This document shows positions 23,490-32,915 of a stretch of 64,000 nucleotides of DNA, in pieces. A model generated the notes under the pieces. It had not been told where the DNA came from. It did not search any database and saw only the letters and a list, made by a program, of their open reading frames with translations. The stretch comes from JAGNHN01 sp964590645 (GTDB lineage: Bacteria > Bacteroidota > Bacteroidia > Bacteroidales > JAGNHN01), in contig CAZPYJ010000001.1 of the NCBI GenBank assembly GCA_964590645.1, positions 1 to 64,000 of the forward strand. The letters are read 5' to 3'. The position numbers and the translations under genes are program-made. Position 1 is the first letter of the stretch; each line of letters starts with the position of its first letter.

Positions 23490-24949
23490 TACGCTATCAT
23501 CTCCTTTCTGTATTTTTTGAAAAGCACTGGTGGATATCCCTTCATTCCGTACCAGGCCAGGTAAGCATAACACAGGATGGGGATAAAGAAGCTGTAGTGA
23601 TATCCGCCCAGCACATCGGCGATACTGCCTTGCACAACCGGAATCACTGCCCCCCCCAGGATGGCCATTACGAGAAGACTGGATCCTTGCGCGGTATATT
23701 TTCCAAGTCCGTGGATTGCCAGGGTAAAGATATTAGACCACATAATGGAATTAAACAAGCCTATACCTATGACGGCCCACATCGCCAGGTTCTCCTGGCT
23801 GCTTAGGGCAAGAACAAGCAGGCCGATGACGATAAAGGCAAAGACACTGAGTGTACGCGCCGGCGCAGCACGCCCGATATAAAAACCAAGCAAATTCAAT
23901 AACAGAAAGCCGAGGAAAGGAATCACCCTCCTGAGTGGAAACTGATACCCGCTTTCCAGCCATACTGCAAAGTATATCAGGCCAAAAGCCAGCAAGCCGA
24001 CCCCCAGCATTGCAGCCATCCGGTTCAAATGCGGCTGGCCTTTCCCCAATACAATGGCACCCAGGAATCGTCCTGTCATTGCCCCCCCCCAATAAAAAGC
24101 CAGAAAGGATTTTCCCTCCATTTCTCCGAATCCCTTGAGCTCGTGCAGATAATTGATCAGGACACTGCCTATGCTCACTTCGGCTCCCACATACAGGAAG
24201 ATGGCCAGCATTCCCAATACCAGGTGGCGATAGCGGAGCGCACCCGCATCGTGAGAAAGCACTTCTCCACTGGTAAACACCGGAAAACGGGTAAGATAAA
24301 TGATCAATGCCAGCAGAAGGAATACAGCGGCAAAAATAAGATAGGGCAACTGCACACCCATTGCACTCATCACCCGGCCGCCTTCTGTTAAGATGAGGTT
24401 TCCTGCCTGATCGTATAATGGGGCTCCCCAGGAAGCGAAATAATGAAATACCAGATAACCACCTACAATGGGGGCAATGGTGGTTCCAAAAGAATTGAAT
24501 GCCTGGGAAAGGTTCAAACGACTGGAAGCTGTTTTCGCATCTCCAAGAATGGCCACATAAGGATTGGCGGCAATCTGAAGTACGGTGAATCCCAGGCCGA
24601 GAATAAACAAGGCACCCAGAAAGAGGCCATACACTTTGATCTGCGCGGCAGGAAAAAACAAGACACAGGCCAGAGCCGAAATCATTAAACCCAGAATCAG
24701 TCCCCGTTTGTACCCCATTCGCTGTATAGGGTCACCCCTTCGAGAGGAAATCAGAAAATATACGACAGACCCGATGAAGTAGGCGCCAAAGAAAGCCATC
24801 TGCACAAACATCGACTGGGCCCTGCTCAGGTCGAACATCTTCTTGAGATAAGGGATCAGGATGTCATTCATACAGGTGATAAAACCCCACATAAAAAACA
24901 GCAGGGTTACCACGGTAAAAGGGATCAGGTAGGGATTGTTTTTTCTCAT
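23489..24949 (-). CDS. FucP-type major facilitator sugar transporter
   Basis: A 486-residue inner-membrane permease with about 12 helices. The start PYLIPFTVVTLLFFMWGFIT with CMNDILIPYLKK, then ILGLGFTVLQIAANPYVAILG and SRLNLSQAFNSFGTTIAP are hallmarks of the FucP/GluP sugar:proton branch. It imports a monosaccharide, probably mannose given the neighbours. The ATG at 24949 is 45 nt after the mannosidase stop and its stop overlaps the kinase start. Confidence 0.9.
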   Translation of the reverse strand: MRKNNPYLIPFTVVTLLFFMWGFITCMNDILIPYLKKMFDLSRAQSMFVQMAFFGAYFIGSVVYFLISSRRGDPIQRMGYKRGLILGLMISALACVLFFPAAQIKVYGLFLGALFILGLGFTVLQIAANPYVAILGDAKTASSRLNLSQAFNSFGTTIAPIVGGYLVFHYFASWGAPLYDQAGNLILTEGGRVMSAMGVQLPYLIFAAVFLLLALIIYLTRFPVFTSGEVLSHDAGALRYRHLVLGMLAIFLYVGAEVSIGSVLINYLHELKGFGEMEGKSFLAFYWGGAMTGRFLGAIVLGKGQPHLNRMAAMLGVGLLAFGLIYFAVWLESGYQFPLRRVIPFLGFLLLNLLGFYIGRAAPARTLSVFAFIVIGLLVLALSSQENLAMWAVIGIGLFNSIMWSNIFTLAIHGLGKYTAQGSSLLVMAILGGAVIPVVQGSIADVLGGYHYSFFIPILCYAYLAWYGMKGYPPVLFKKYRKEMIA

Positions 24950-24994
24950 CGCAGTATTGGCCAGAAAGGGCGAAGATAGGGAAAGAAGAAGTAA

Positions 24995-27925
24995 TCAGGG
25001 AGCTGCTTCCTTCCAGCAGATCTCATCCATAAAAATCCAGGCTTTGCCCTGATAAGGATAGCCTGGATGCCACTCCGGGCAATATCCTTTGTTGGATGCC
25101 ACCATCTTAATATACCGGGCCTTTTGGGCGGGAAAACGAAGACCGAGGTTTTGGGTAATACCTCCTGTGGCCCTTTCATCCACCCGATTGGGGATATGTC
25201 CGATTTCAAGGTATTTTCTTCCATCGCTACTGAGTAAAAACCTGACATCAAGGGGCATAAAAATCCAGGAACCCACATCCTGAAGGAATCCTGCCGAGAG
25301 GGAATCCAGCCTTACCATCCGGCCCAGGTCAAGGATAACTTCCACGTCCTTTTCCTGAAAACCCTGCCATTCCCCTGTCCTGAAATTCCGGCCTCCTCTG
25401 ATACCGTCATATAAGGTCATTTCGGCATTGGCAGGATACATTTCTGAATAAGGACTGAGATAACGGGCTGAGACCCCTGCAGGGAGATGACCGAAACGGC
25501 TCTCCACCACCGGACTGATTGCCCCGTCATCACGGATGGCTGCAAAGCGTATCAGGGTATTCTCTCTAATAAGCAGCGGAGAGGAATACAGCGCTGCCTT
25601 TGCATCCGGAAGACTTCCATCCAGGGTATAATGGATATGAAGTCCCTGCTGTGCACCCAGTACCACAAGGGTGCTGTCCAAGAAACTACGCTCACCTTGC
25701 TTAAGCCAGGGGGCGGTAACAATGAGATTTGCTGGCGATTCCGGTAAGGGAGGGACATCCATTTGCATTGCTTGCTTACTCTTTCCCATTACAAAAACCA
25801 GTTCTCCTCCGGCAAGGATGGCTTCGTGGGTAATCCACGAATGGGAATACTCTTCCCCATTCAGGCGCATCCCCGCCACATAGTCCCCCTCGCCAATCTT
25901 TTCCGCCCGGATGCGAAAGGTTTTTCCGTTCTCCAGCTTCAATTCCATTTCAGGGAAAAAGGGCTTACCGATGAGATAAATACCAGAAGCCGGGGTCAGA
26001 GGATAAAAACCCATCGCAGTAAACACATACCAGGCCGACATTTGTCCACAGTCTTCATTCCCGCATAAACCATCGGGTTTATGGGTATAGAGCTCAGTCA
26101 TTATCTTCCGCAACTTTTCCTGTGTTTTCCACGGAGATCCGGTGTAATTATAGAGATAGGCGATATGGTGGCTGGGTTCATTTCCGTGAGCGTACTGTCC
26201 GATAAGTCCGGTGATATCGGCCTGGTGCCGGCCACTGGTTTGTTCCGGGGCTGAGAAAAGAGCATCCAGTCGTTGCTCCAGGCTGTCTGGCCCGCCCATA
26301 GCCTCCATAAAGCCGTGTACATCCTGGGGCACATAGAAACCATATTGCCAGGCATTGGCTTCGGTGAAGTGGAAGTTCACTTCCGACGGGTCAAAAGGTT
26401 TGATCCAGGCTCCGTTCTGTCGGGGACGGAAAAAACGGGTTTCAGGATCGAGCAGGTGGCGCCAGGACTGGGCACGGGCAAAAAATCTGGCCGCAATGGC
26501 CGTATCACCCAGGCTTTGGGCAAGCATTGCGATGCACCAGTCGTCGTAAGCATATTCCAGGGTTTTAGAAACCGATTCGGGCTCGTCCTCAATGCTTAGG
26601 AAGGCGTTTCTGCCATAGACCCCTATTCCGAAATCTTCCTGCCGCGTACTCGCCAGGCTGGCATCAAGGAATATGCTTTTCGAGGAAACCGGGATCCCTT
26701 TCAACAGGGCATCTGCAATGACCGGAACGCTATGATATCCGATCATACAATTGGTTTCATTGCCAGCCAGTTCCCAAACGGGGAGTTTTCCGCCTTGCTG
26801 GTAGTGCCGGAGCATTGTTTCAAGAAAATCACGGGTACGCTGCTGCTGAATGAGTGTAAAAAGGGGATGTGCAGCCCGGTAGGTGTCCCAGAGCGAAAAA
26901 ACGGTGTATTGGGCCTGATCCTTCTCCAGGCCGTGAATCTTCTTATCAAGTCCGCGGTAACGCCCATCGACATCGGAGAAAAGATTGGGCGCGATCATAC
27001 TGTGATACAGGGCAGTGTAAAACGTCCTGCTATCCTCCAACTTTCCACCATTCACCTGTATAGCTCCGAGGCTTGCATTCCATATACCTTCTGCATCCTC
27101 CCTCACAGCATCAAAGTCACGGCCGTCGTCCTCCTTGTTCAGGTTTATTCTTGCCCCATCTTCATCCACCGCACTGATGCCCACTGCAACCGTCAAAGGA
27201 CTGTCCAGCGTTCCAAACTGCAGAGCGAACACAGCTTTATGGATGGTATCCTGCTTTTCTATTAAAACAAAAGGCGCAGAAAAACGGGCCACAAAATACA
27301 CCCGCTGATCTTCAGCCCAGGCCTTAGAACGCCGGTATCCGCAGACTTCCCTCTCACTGACCACCCGGAAATCCCAATCGAGCAAGGCATCCCTGTGTTG
27401 CAGATCCAGGATCAGGTGGGCCTCTTCTTCCGCAGGGAAGCTGTAACGGTGCCATCCGGTGCGTAACCCTGCCGTCAGCTCCACACGGATATTGCCAGGC
27501 TCCAGTAAGACCTGATAATAGCCTGCGTGCGCTTCTTCTGTTTCCTTTCTGAAAAGCCGGCCATACCCCTGGCCTGGTGCTTTCTCATATCCATTATGAT
27601 AAAGGGGCTCCCCTGTTCCCGGCATCAAAAGAATGTCTCCATAATCAGAGACGCCTGTCCCACTGAGATGTGTATGACTGAATCCATAAATCACACTATC
27701 TGAATAATGGTAGCCGGAGCAGCCGTCCCATCCAGTCAGGCGGGTGTCGGGGCTTAGTTGCACCATCCCAAAAGGAAGGCAGGGGCCGGGGAAAGTATGG
27801 CCGTGAGCATCGGTGCCGATAAAGGGATCCACCAGCAGGGCCGGAGTGAGGTTTGCCTCTTCCTTACTGTCTGAGCAGGATAGAAGGATCAGGCAAAAAA
27901 GCATCAGATATGACAAAAACTTCAT
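24995..27925 (-). CDS. GH92 alpha-mannosidase lipoprotein with C-terminal accessory domains
   Basis: A 976-residue surface or periplasmic lipoprotein (lipobox LILLSC, Cys17). Residues 28-730 are a glycoside hydrolase family 92 enzyme: VDPFIGTDAHGHTFPGPCLP, GFSHTHLSGTG, the VFSLWDTYRAAHPL region, and NEDCGQMSAWYVFTAMGFYP with the catalytic acid residues. GH92 enzymes are Ca2+-dependent exo-alpha-mannosidases. After about 740 a chitobiase C-terminal-like beta domain (LHIHYTLDGSLPDAKAALYS) and a discoidin-like F5/8 segment follow, as in some family members. It heads the mannose operon with transporter and ROK kinase and probably trims mannose from N-glycans or yeast mannan. Confidence 0.93.
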   Translation of the reverse strand: MKFLSYLMLFCLILLSCSDSKEEANLTPALLVDPFIGTDAHGHTFPGPCLPFGMVQLSPDTRLTGWDGCSGYHYSDSVIYGFSHTHLSGTGVSDYGDILLMPGTGEPLYHNGYEKAPGQGYGRLFRKETEEAHAGYYQVLLEPGNIRVELTAGLRTGWHRYSFPAEEEAHLILDLQHRDALLDWDFRVVSEREVCGYRRSKAWAEDQRVYFVARFSAPFVLIEKQDTIHKAVFALQFGTLDSPLTVAVGISAVDEDGARINLNKEDDGRDFDAVREDAEGIWNASLGAIQVNGGKLEDSRTFYTALYHSMIAPNLFSDVDGRYRGLDKKIHGLEKDQAQYTVFSLWDTYRAAHPLFTLIQQQRTRDFLETMLRHYQQGGKLPVWELAGNETNCMIGYHSVPVIADALLKGIPVSSKSIFLDASLASTRQEDFGIGVYGRNAFLSIEDEPESVSKTLEYAYDDWCIAMLAQSLGDTAIAARFFARAQSWRHLLDPETRFFRPRQNGAWIKPFDPSEVNFHFTEANAWQYGFYVPQDVHGFMEAMGGPDSLEQRLDALFSAPEQTSGRHQADITGLIGQYAHGNEPSHHIAYLYNYTGSPWKTQEKLRKIMTELYTHKPDGLCGNEDCGQMSAWYVFTAMGFYPLTPASGIYLIGKPFFPEMELKLENGKTFRIRAEKIGEGDYVAGMRLNGEEYSHSWITHEAILAGGELVFVMGKSKQAMQMDVPPLPESPANLIVTAPWLKQGERSFLDSTLVVLGAQQGLHIHYTLDGSLPDAKAALYSSPLLIRENTLIRFAAIRDDGAISPVVESRFGHLPAGVSARYLSPYSEMYPANAEMTLYDGIRGGRNFRTGEWQGFQEKDVEVILDLGRMVRLDSLSAGFLQDVGSWIFMPLDVRFLLSSDGRKYLEIGHIPNRVDERATGGITQNLGLRFPAQKARYIKMVASNKGYCPEWHPGYPYQGKAWIFMDEICWKEAAP

Positions 27926-28012
27926 ATTTTGGACGATTGGAAAGTAAAAATGCGAATTAATGCGGATTCGAACCAGTAGAAAAGATAATTGTTATGCTCT
28001 AAATTGTTGCCT

Positions 28013-28645
28013 ATGAAATTATCGCCACATAAAGTCCTGACCCGCCGTTTGCAGGAATCGCTGTCTCCGGAAGATGTCCTGCAAACTTTATTGGAAGGCA
28101 ACGAACGATTTATGGCCGGAAAGAGAACTGATTACGACCTGGCTGCCCAGCGGGACAAGACCTATACCGGGCAGTTTCCCAAGGCTGTGGTTTTTGCCTG
28201 CATCGACAGCCGCGTTCCCATCGAAACTGTTTTCGATGCCGGCATAGGGGATTTATTTGTCATCCGTGTGGCGGGGAACGTGATCAGCGAAGATGTCCTG
28301 GGTAGTATGGAATTTGGATGCAAGGTGATCGGTGCGAAGCTGATTCTTGTATTGGGTCACGAGAGATGCGGAGCTGTGCAGGGGGCGATTGAAGGAGTGA
28401 AGATGGGAAACCTGAGTCATCTGCTGGAAAAAATCAGGCCCGCGATTGCTGCCACCTTAAAGACAGAGGATCTTTCCCTGAAAAAAGAAGCCTGGGTGGA
28501 TGCGGTATGCCACACGCATATCCAACACACGATCCATCAAATCCGTGAGAGAAGTCAGATTCTTGATGAAATGGAGAAATCCGGAAAGATCCGCATTGCA
28601 GCCGGCTTTTACCACCTGCAGGATGGGCGGGTCAGCCTGATCTGA
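28013..28645 (+). CDS. beta-carbonic anhydrase
   Basis: A 210-residue cytosolic carbonic anhydrase. The zinc ligands are in ACIDSRVP (Cys, Asp-Arg dyad) and LGHERCGAV (His-x2-Cys), with GDLFVIRVAGN between. It interconverts CO2 and bicarbonate. ATG at 28013 is preferred over a TTG at 27989. It converges on the citrate lyase genes, with 17 nt between stops. Confidence 0.93.
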   Translation: MKLSPHKVLTRRLQESLSPEDVLQTLLEGNERFMAGKRTDYDLAAQRDKTYTGQFPKAVVFACIDSRVPIETVFDAGIGDLFVIRVAGNVISEDVLGSMEFGCKVIGAKLILVLGHERCGAVQGAIEGVKMGNLSHLLEKIRPAIAATLKTEDLSLKKEAWVDAVCHTHIQHTIHQIRERSQILDEMEKSGKIRIAAGFYHLQDGRVSLI

Positions 28646-28662
28646 GGGAAAGCAGACTTTAC

Positions 28663-30228
28663 TCAGCTTCCTGCTTTGACTTTCCTCACACAGTCGATCA
28701 CGGTACCGTCCACCCATTTTATGACGGCTACCACTTCATCCTCAAATTCCTGCTTCTTCGGAATGCCACATATACGTTCTGCTTCTTCCTTTAACTCCTG
28801 AAGCGTTTTCAGCGGTAACCCGCTGTCTTTCAACTTATCAATCAGGTCCTGCCGCAAAGGATTGATGGCGATGCCTCTTTCTGTGACAATGACATCTATC
28901 AGTTCACCGGGGCCACAGAGGGTGGTAACCTCATCCCGGATGACAGGAATGCGGTCGCGGAAGAGGGGAATAGGCAGGATGGTGCATTTAGAGAAGAGAC
29001 AGTTCTGCCAGCCCCCGATTCCGTGAAGCAGATATCCATCAGAATGTGTGACCACATTGGCATTGAAGTCCAGATCCACCTCGGTAGCGCCAAGCACCAC
29101 CACATCTACCATTGATGCAAAATTTCCTTTGCCGTGGTAGTTATAGCTGGTAAAGGGAGAGGTGTTCACGTGGCCGGGATTTTCGCGCATAGAGCGCACC
29201 CCTTCCAGGTCGAAGGTTTGCCCATCCAGGATATAATCAACCAGGCCTTCTTCGAGCATTTGTACCGGGTATTGGTTGCTGCCGGCGCGGATAAAGCGGG
29301 CTTTCCAGCCTCGCTCTTTCAGGATATCGCGGAAGTAGTTTCCGATAGAGAGTGCGGTTCCTCCAGCGCCTGCCTGGTAGGAAAATCCGTCGCGGACAAT
29401 GCCTGCAACATCACAAAAACGAGCTGTGAGCTCTGCAATGAGCAAACGGTCAGGACTTTTCGTGATGCGTGTGGTGCCTGAGACAATCTTTTCCGGAAGT
29501 CCCACCTGGTCAAGCTTGACAGTATAGTCCACGTAATTTCCGTGTATCTGCCAGGGGATACAGGGGAAGGGGACCAGGGTATCGGTCACCACGATGACCT
29601 TATCAGCGTACTGTGAATCGGCCAGGGCAAAGCCCAGTAAACCGCAGGCAGCCGGTCCATTGACACCATTGGCATTCCCGAAGGCATCGGCTGTGGGAGC
29701 TGCGATCACCGCGATATCAATGACCACCTCTCCATCCTGCACGGCCTGGTATCGTCCACCGTGAGAGCGCAACACGCCCATTCCGCGCATCTTACCTTCG
29801 GAGCAGAATTTGCCCAGCGGGCCATTCATACTGCCCTCAATATGGTGAATGGTGCCATCTTCCAGATACTTTATCAATGGACTATGACAGGGAAAGGAGG
29901 CCGAAGGGAACCATACCAGATCCTTCACCCCCAGTTCAGCGGCTATCGCAAAAATCTGATTGGCAATAAGGTCGCCATTGCGGAAATGATGATGGGTGGA
30001 AATGGTCATTCCATCCTTCAGACCCGCTTTAAGTAATGCTTCTTTCAGGCTGGGCACCAGTTTATTTCCATCGGCCGGATAATCGGCGCAGCTGGCGATG
30101 CGGGGGGCATATTTGCGTCCTTCAGGACGATATTTCCCCACTCCCTGAAAAGGGATTGCCTCTTTCCCGTTCACCTTCAGCGGCACGAGCCGGCCCGCTG
30201 CATTCCTGACCAATTGATTACTGGACAT
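28663..30228 (-). CDS. citF: citrate lyase alpha subunit (citrate CoA-transferase)
   Basis: A 521-residue CitF of normal length. Conserved stretches include STHHHFRNGD, FPCHSPLIKYLEDGTIHHIEG (in parts), GGRYQAVQDGEVVIDIAVIAAPTAD, GFSYQAGAGGTALS and DVIVTERGIAINP. It exchanges acetyl for citryl on the acyl-carrier domain in the citrate lyase complex. The ATG at 30228 is preceded by GGAGGGAAGAAG, a strong ribosome binding site rarely so clear in this window, and is preferred over the ATG at 30249. It overlaps the CitDE gene by 11 nt. CitC and CitG/X are absent from the window. Confidence 0.93.
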   Translation of the reverse strand: MSSNQLVRNAAGRLVPLKVNGKEAIPFQGVGKYRPEGRKYAPRIASCADYPADGNKLVPSLKEALLKAGLKDGMTISTHHHFRNGDLIANQIFAIAAELGVKDLVWFPSASFPCHSPLIKYLEDGTIHHIEGSMNGPLGKFCSEGKMRGMGVLRSHGGRYQAVQDGEVVIDIAVIAAPTADAFGNANGVNGPAACGLLGFALADSQYADKVIVVTDTLVPFPCIPWQIHGNYVDYTVKLDQVGLPEKIVSGTTRITKSPDRLLIAELTARFCDVAGIVRDGFSYQAGAGGTALSIGNYFRDILKERGWKARFIRAGSNQYPVQMLEEGLVDYILDGQTFDLEGVRSMRENPGHVNTSPFTSYNYHGKGNFASMVDVVVLGATEVDLDFNANVVTHSDGYLLHGIGGWQNCLFSKCTILPIPLFRDRIPVIRDEVTTLCGPGELIDVIVTERGIAINPLRQDLIDKLKDSGLPLKTLQELKEEAERICGIPKKQEFEDEVVAVIKWVDGTVIDCVRKVKAGS

Positions 30229-31435
30229 CTTCTTCCCTCCAATTCTCATTAATTATGCCTGCGGCGATGGCGACACGGATGGTACGTTCTGCCCGCTTCA
30301 CCACAGGTGCATCGATCATTTTACTACCCAGGCTCACCACGCCAAGGCCTTTTTCCTGTGCCTCTTCAAAGGCGAGCAGGATCATCCTGGAGCGGGCTAT
30401 CTCTTTCTCATCCGGGGCAAAAGCCCGATGGATAACAGGAACCTGACGGGGATGGATACAACCCATCCCGTCAAAACCCATCGCTTTGCTTTCCAGCACA
30501 TTGAGACGAAGGGCATCCATATCACTGACATCAGAAAAGACAGAGTCTATGGGCTGAATCCCTGCGGCCCTTGCAGCATTTACGATCATCGATCGGGCAA
30601 AGAATGACTCTTTTCCCTCAGCACTCCTGCGGGTGCCCAGATCAGCGGTATAATCTTCCAGTCCGATAGCGATGGCGACAACATTTGTTGCAGCCCGGGC
30701 AATCTGGGCCGCCATCAGCACGCCCTGCGCCGATTCAATAATGGGCATCAACCAAATATCCTGGGTCATAGCCTCTCTTTGCTTAATCTCTGAGATTCGG
30801 GCGTTGACGGCTTCAATCTGGCTGACTGACTCACATTTGGGCAGCAGGATCAGGTTCGGGTAATGCGGCACGATAAAGTCCAGATCCTCCAGACCCATCG
30901 GCAACTGGTTTATACGTACCATTCTTTCTGCGCCATAGAAGTGCAATGTGCGCAGGGCATTCCTCACCAGAAAACGGGCTTCTTGCTTTTTATCCGGTGC
31001 CACCGCATCCTCCAGGTCAAGGATGAGACCATCGGGTTGATGGATACCGGCATTGATCATCAGTTTGGGTGTATTTCCGGGAAGATAGAGGCGGGAAAAA
31101 CGCCGGCGGTTCCTCGAAGATGGCTGCCTGTTTTCCGGCAACATAGCGGTAAGCCAGCTGGTTGTACCAGGCTTCAACCTTTGTATGGCAGCCTCAAGTC
31201 GTGCCGCAATCACGAATGGGAGTGCACCACTGTCACTGATCTCCACCACCGCATTGCTGATGCCGAAATGACTCAAGATTTCTTCAAGCAGGGCCAGGAT
31301 GGAATCTCCATAGAGCCGCCCGACTTTGCTTTCCAATTCGATGAGCAGCCCACCGCTGTCGGTCAGTTCAAGTTTTATCAAACAATCCGACCGGACCTCC
31401 TCCCCTTTGTTTCCACAAGCAACCGTTTGTTTCAC
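30218..31435 (-). CDS. citDE: citrate lyase acyl-carrier/beta-subunit fusion (CitD-CitE)
   Basis: A 405-residue fusion. Residues 1-95 resemble CitD, the acyl-carrier protein: SDCLIKLEL, GDSILALLEEIL, VVEISDSGALPFVIAARLEAAI. Residues 115-405 are CitE, a citryl-ACP lyase of the HpcH/HpaI TIM-barrel type: SRLYLPGNTPKLM, GLILDLEDAVAP, IGLEDYTADLGTRRS, MGCIHPRQVPVIH. In separate CitD proteins the prosthetic group sits on the first Ser of an LESSD motif; here the matching segment reads EVRSD, so the Ser aligns one residue later. Whether this can be loaded is unclear. Citrate would be cleaved to acetate and oxaloacetate. Confidence 0.85.
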   Translation of the reverse strand: MKQTVACGNKGEEVRSDCLIKLELTDSGGLLIELESKVGRLYGDSILALLEEILSHFGISNAVVEISDSGALPFVIAARLEAAIQRLKPGTTSWLTAMLPENRQPSSRNRRRFSRLYLPGNTPKLMINAGIHQPDGLILDLEDAVAPDKKQEARFLVRNALRTLHFYGAERMVRINQLPMGLEDLDFIVPHYPNLILLPKCESVSQIEAVNARISEIKQREAMTQDIWLMPIIESAQGVLMAAQIARAATNVVAIAIGLEDYTADLGTRRSAEGKESFFARSMIVNAARAAGIQPIDSVFSDVSDMDALRLNVLESKAMGFDGMGCIHPRQVPVIHRAFAPDEKEIARSRMILLAFEEAQEKGLGVVSLGSKMIDAPVVKRAERTIRVAIAAGIINENWREEDVQ

Positions 31436-31560
31436 ACTCGCTCCTTTCTATCCGGGCTGATTTATTCCCGGATGCTGTTTCAGGCAAATGTACACTGCCC
31501 TATAGGAAGGATCGGCTTGCCTGTGCGATGGAAGGCTAATTTATAGACATTCTAAAATAG

Positions 31561-31589
31561 AAAAAAAAGGCGCCCGGAAGGAGCGCCTT
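31561..31589 (-). terminator. rho-independent terminator of the small lipoprotein gene
   Basis: On the minus strand AAGGCGC, a 9-nt loop and GCGCCTT run into a T-tract of at least eight. Arms at 31567-31573 and 31583-31589. It lies 24 nt after the stop at 31613. Confidence 0.85.
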
Positions 31590-31612
31590 AAATGTTTTTA
31601 GCCGGGAATAAA

Positions 31613-31972
31613 CTACTCGGTATCAGCCCGTTTGGAAGCACCTCCACGAGTAGGTTTGGCTTGAGTAGGTTCTTCCTTCTTTGGCTCAGCAGGTTTCTGT
31701 ACGGCGGTTGCGGCAGCAGCACCTGCTTTCTTGGCCTCTGTCTTGGCGGCTTCTACCGCAGCTTCCAGAGAGTCCATTTTGGCCTGAAGCTTTAATTCTT
31801 CTTCAACCTGGGCGATGGAATCCAGTACGGCCTGCTTGGCCGCCTGAACTTCAGCTTGGGCGATGGAGTCAATTTTGGCCTGATCAGCAGCAGCCTTATC
31901 CGAAGCGCTCTGCCCGCAGGACACCATAAGGAAAAGTCCGGCAATCAGTGCTAATGATACGATGTTTCTCAT
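31613..31972 (-). CDS. small Ala/Lys/Gln-rich coiled-coil lipoprotein
   Basis: A 119-residue lipoprotein with a signal peptide ending in LFLMVSC (Cys19). The mature part (25-85) is an alpha-helical run with repeated DSIAQ and KMDSLEAA segments that suggest a coiled coil, followed by a Pro/Lys-rich tail. It might span or brace the envelope like other helical lipoproteins, but this is a guess. It has its own strong promoter and terminator and is thus a monocistronic, probably well-expressed gene. Confidence 0.75.
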   Translation of the reverse strand: MRNIVSLALIAGLFLMVSCGQSASDKAAADQAKIDSIAQAEVQAAKQAVLDSIAQVEEELKLQAKMDSLEAAVEAAKTEAKKAGAAAATAVQKPAEPKKEEPTQAKPTRGGASKRADTE

Positions 31973-32004
31973 TGGTTTGGGGTTTTAGGTTGTTTTTGAA
32001 AGTG

Positions 32005-32036
32005 CAAAAATAGTCCATTTGAAGCGCTTTCGCAAA
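32005..32036 (-). promoter_or_regulatory. Bacteroidota promoter for the coiled-coil lipoprotein
   Basis: On the minus strand TTTG (32036-32033), a 20-nt spacer, then TATTTTTG (32012-32005), an exact match to the TTTG/TAnnTTTG consensus. The ATG at 31972 is 33 nt downstream of the -7 box. Confidence 0.85.
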
Positions 32037-32065
32037 AAACATTTTTCATTGGGCACGATTTTAGC

Positions 32066-32073
32066 TATTTTTG
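32066..32073 (+). promoter_or_regulatory. probable -7 box for the DUF5011 lipoprotein gene
   Basis: TATTTTTG, exact TAnnTTTG, 66 nt before the ATG at 32139. A TTTT stands at the -33 position rather than TTTG. It is back to back with the leftward promoter at 32005-32036. Confidence 0.55.
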
Positions 32074-32138
32074 CAGCCGATATTTTTCAATCATTTTGAA
32101 TGCCTCTAAGGAAAACTAACCCATTAATTTTCAGCTTT

Positions 32139-32801
32139 ATGAAAAAACTCAGTTTTGTATTTACCCTGCTTTTTGCCGCATCCACATTATTTATGATCTC
32201 CTGCGCTGATGATGACACGACTGCCCCAGTCATTACAGTATTGGGTGACAATCCGGTGGATCATCTGCTCAATACTGACTATATCGATGCCGGTGCAACT
32301 GCACAGGATGATGAGGACGGTGATTTGACTGTAGAAGTGGAGAACAATGTTAATCCCGACAAAATCGGCACCTACAATGTGAATTATTTTGCCACCGACC
32401 TGAGTGGCAACACCGGTTCAGCCACGCGTACGGTAAACATCATCGTAAAACAGGTTTCCTTCCAGTTTACCTGGTCTGTGGTTGACTCTGTAGTGGGTGT
32501 GGGCCAGGGCATTTATGACTACAACAGTGCCATTTCTTCTTCCGCTACCGATCCCGGCAAAATCCTGATCAGCAATTTCGGAGGCTTTGGCAACCAGGTG
32601 ATTGTGACAGCCAACTTTGACAAATTTGGAAACATCACCATTCCCTCACAGCAGATGGTCGGGGTAGATCCCGGCTCTGAAGGCACAGTCAGTGGAACAG
32701 GTTCAATGGCCGATCACGGAAATAATCTCTTTATTGAGTACACCATTACTTATGATGCTGGCGGTACAGATACGGGATACGCTACCTTCACTAAGCTTTA
32801 A
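32139..32801 (+). CDS. lipoprotein with DUF5011 Ig-like domain, copy 1
   Basis: A 220-residue lipoprotein (signal ending LFMISC). Residues 25-105 form an Ig-like DUF5011 domain: PVITVLGDNPVDHLL, YIDAGATAQDDEDGDLT, IGTYNVNYFATDLSGN. The C-terminal half is a strand-rich barrel-like region (FGGFGNQVIVTANFD) resembling small surface lipoproteins of the phylum. The ATG at 32139 is used because it starts the signal peptide. A terminator follows. A paralogue lies next to it. Confidence 0.8.
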   Translation: MKKLSFVFTLLFAASTLFMISCADDDTTAPVITVLGDNPVDHLLNTDYIDAGATAQDDEDGDLTVEVENNVNPDKIGTYNVNYFATDLSGNTGSATRTVNIIVKQVSFQFTWSVVDSVVGVGQGIYDYNSAISSSATDPGKILISNFGGFGNQVIVTANFDKFGNITIPSQQMVGVDPGSEGTVSGTGSMADHGNNLFIEYTITYDAGGTDTGYATFTKL

Positions 32802-32820
32802 AGAGACACCCAATCACAAG

Positions 32821-32852
32821 AAAAGCTGCCACACTGTGTGCAGCTTTTTTTT
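32821..32852 (+). terminator. rho-independent terminator between the two DUF5011 genes
   Basis: AAAAGCTGC and GCAGCTTTT arms (32821-32829, 32840-32848) followed by more T, 20 nt after the stop codon at 32801. Confidence 0.9.
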
Positions 32853-32915
32853 ATTCCCTCGCTGGCAAATAACAGACGAGACTTTTCTATCTTTAACAGA
32901 TTCAAAACCTGCTGT

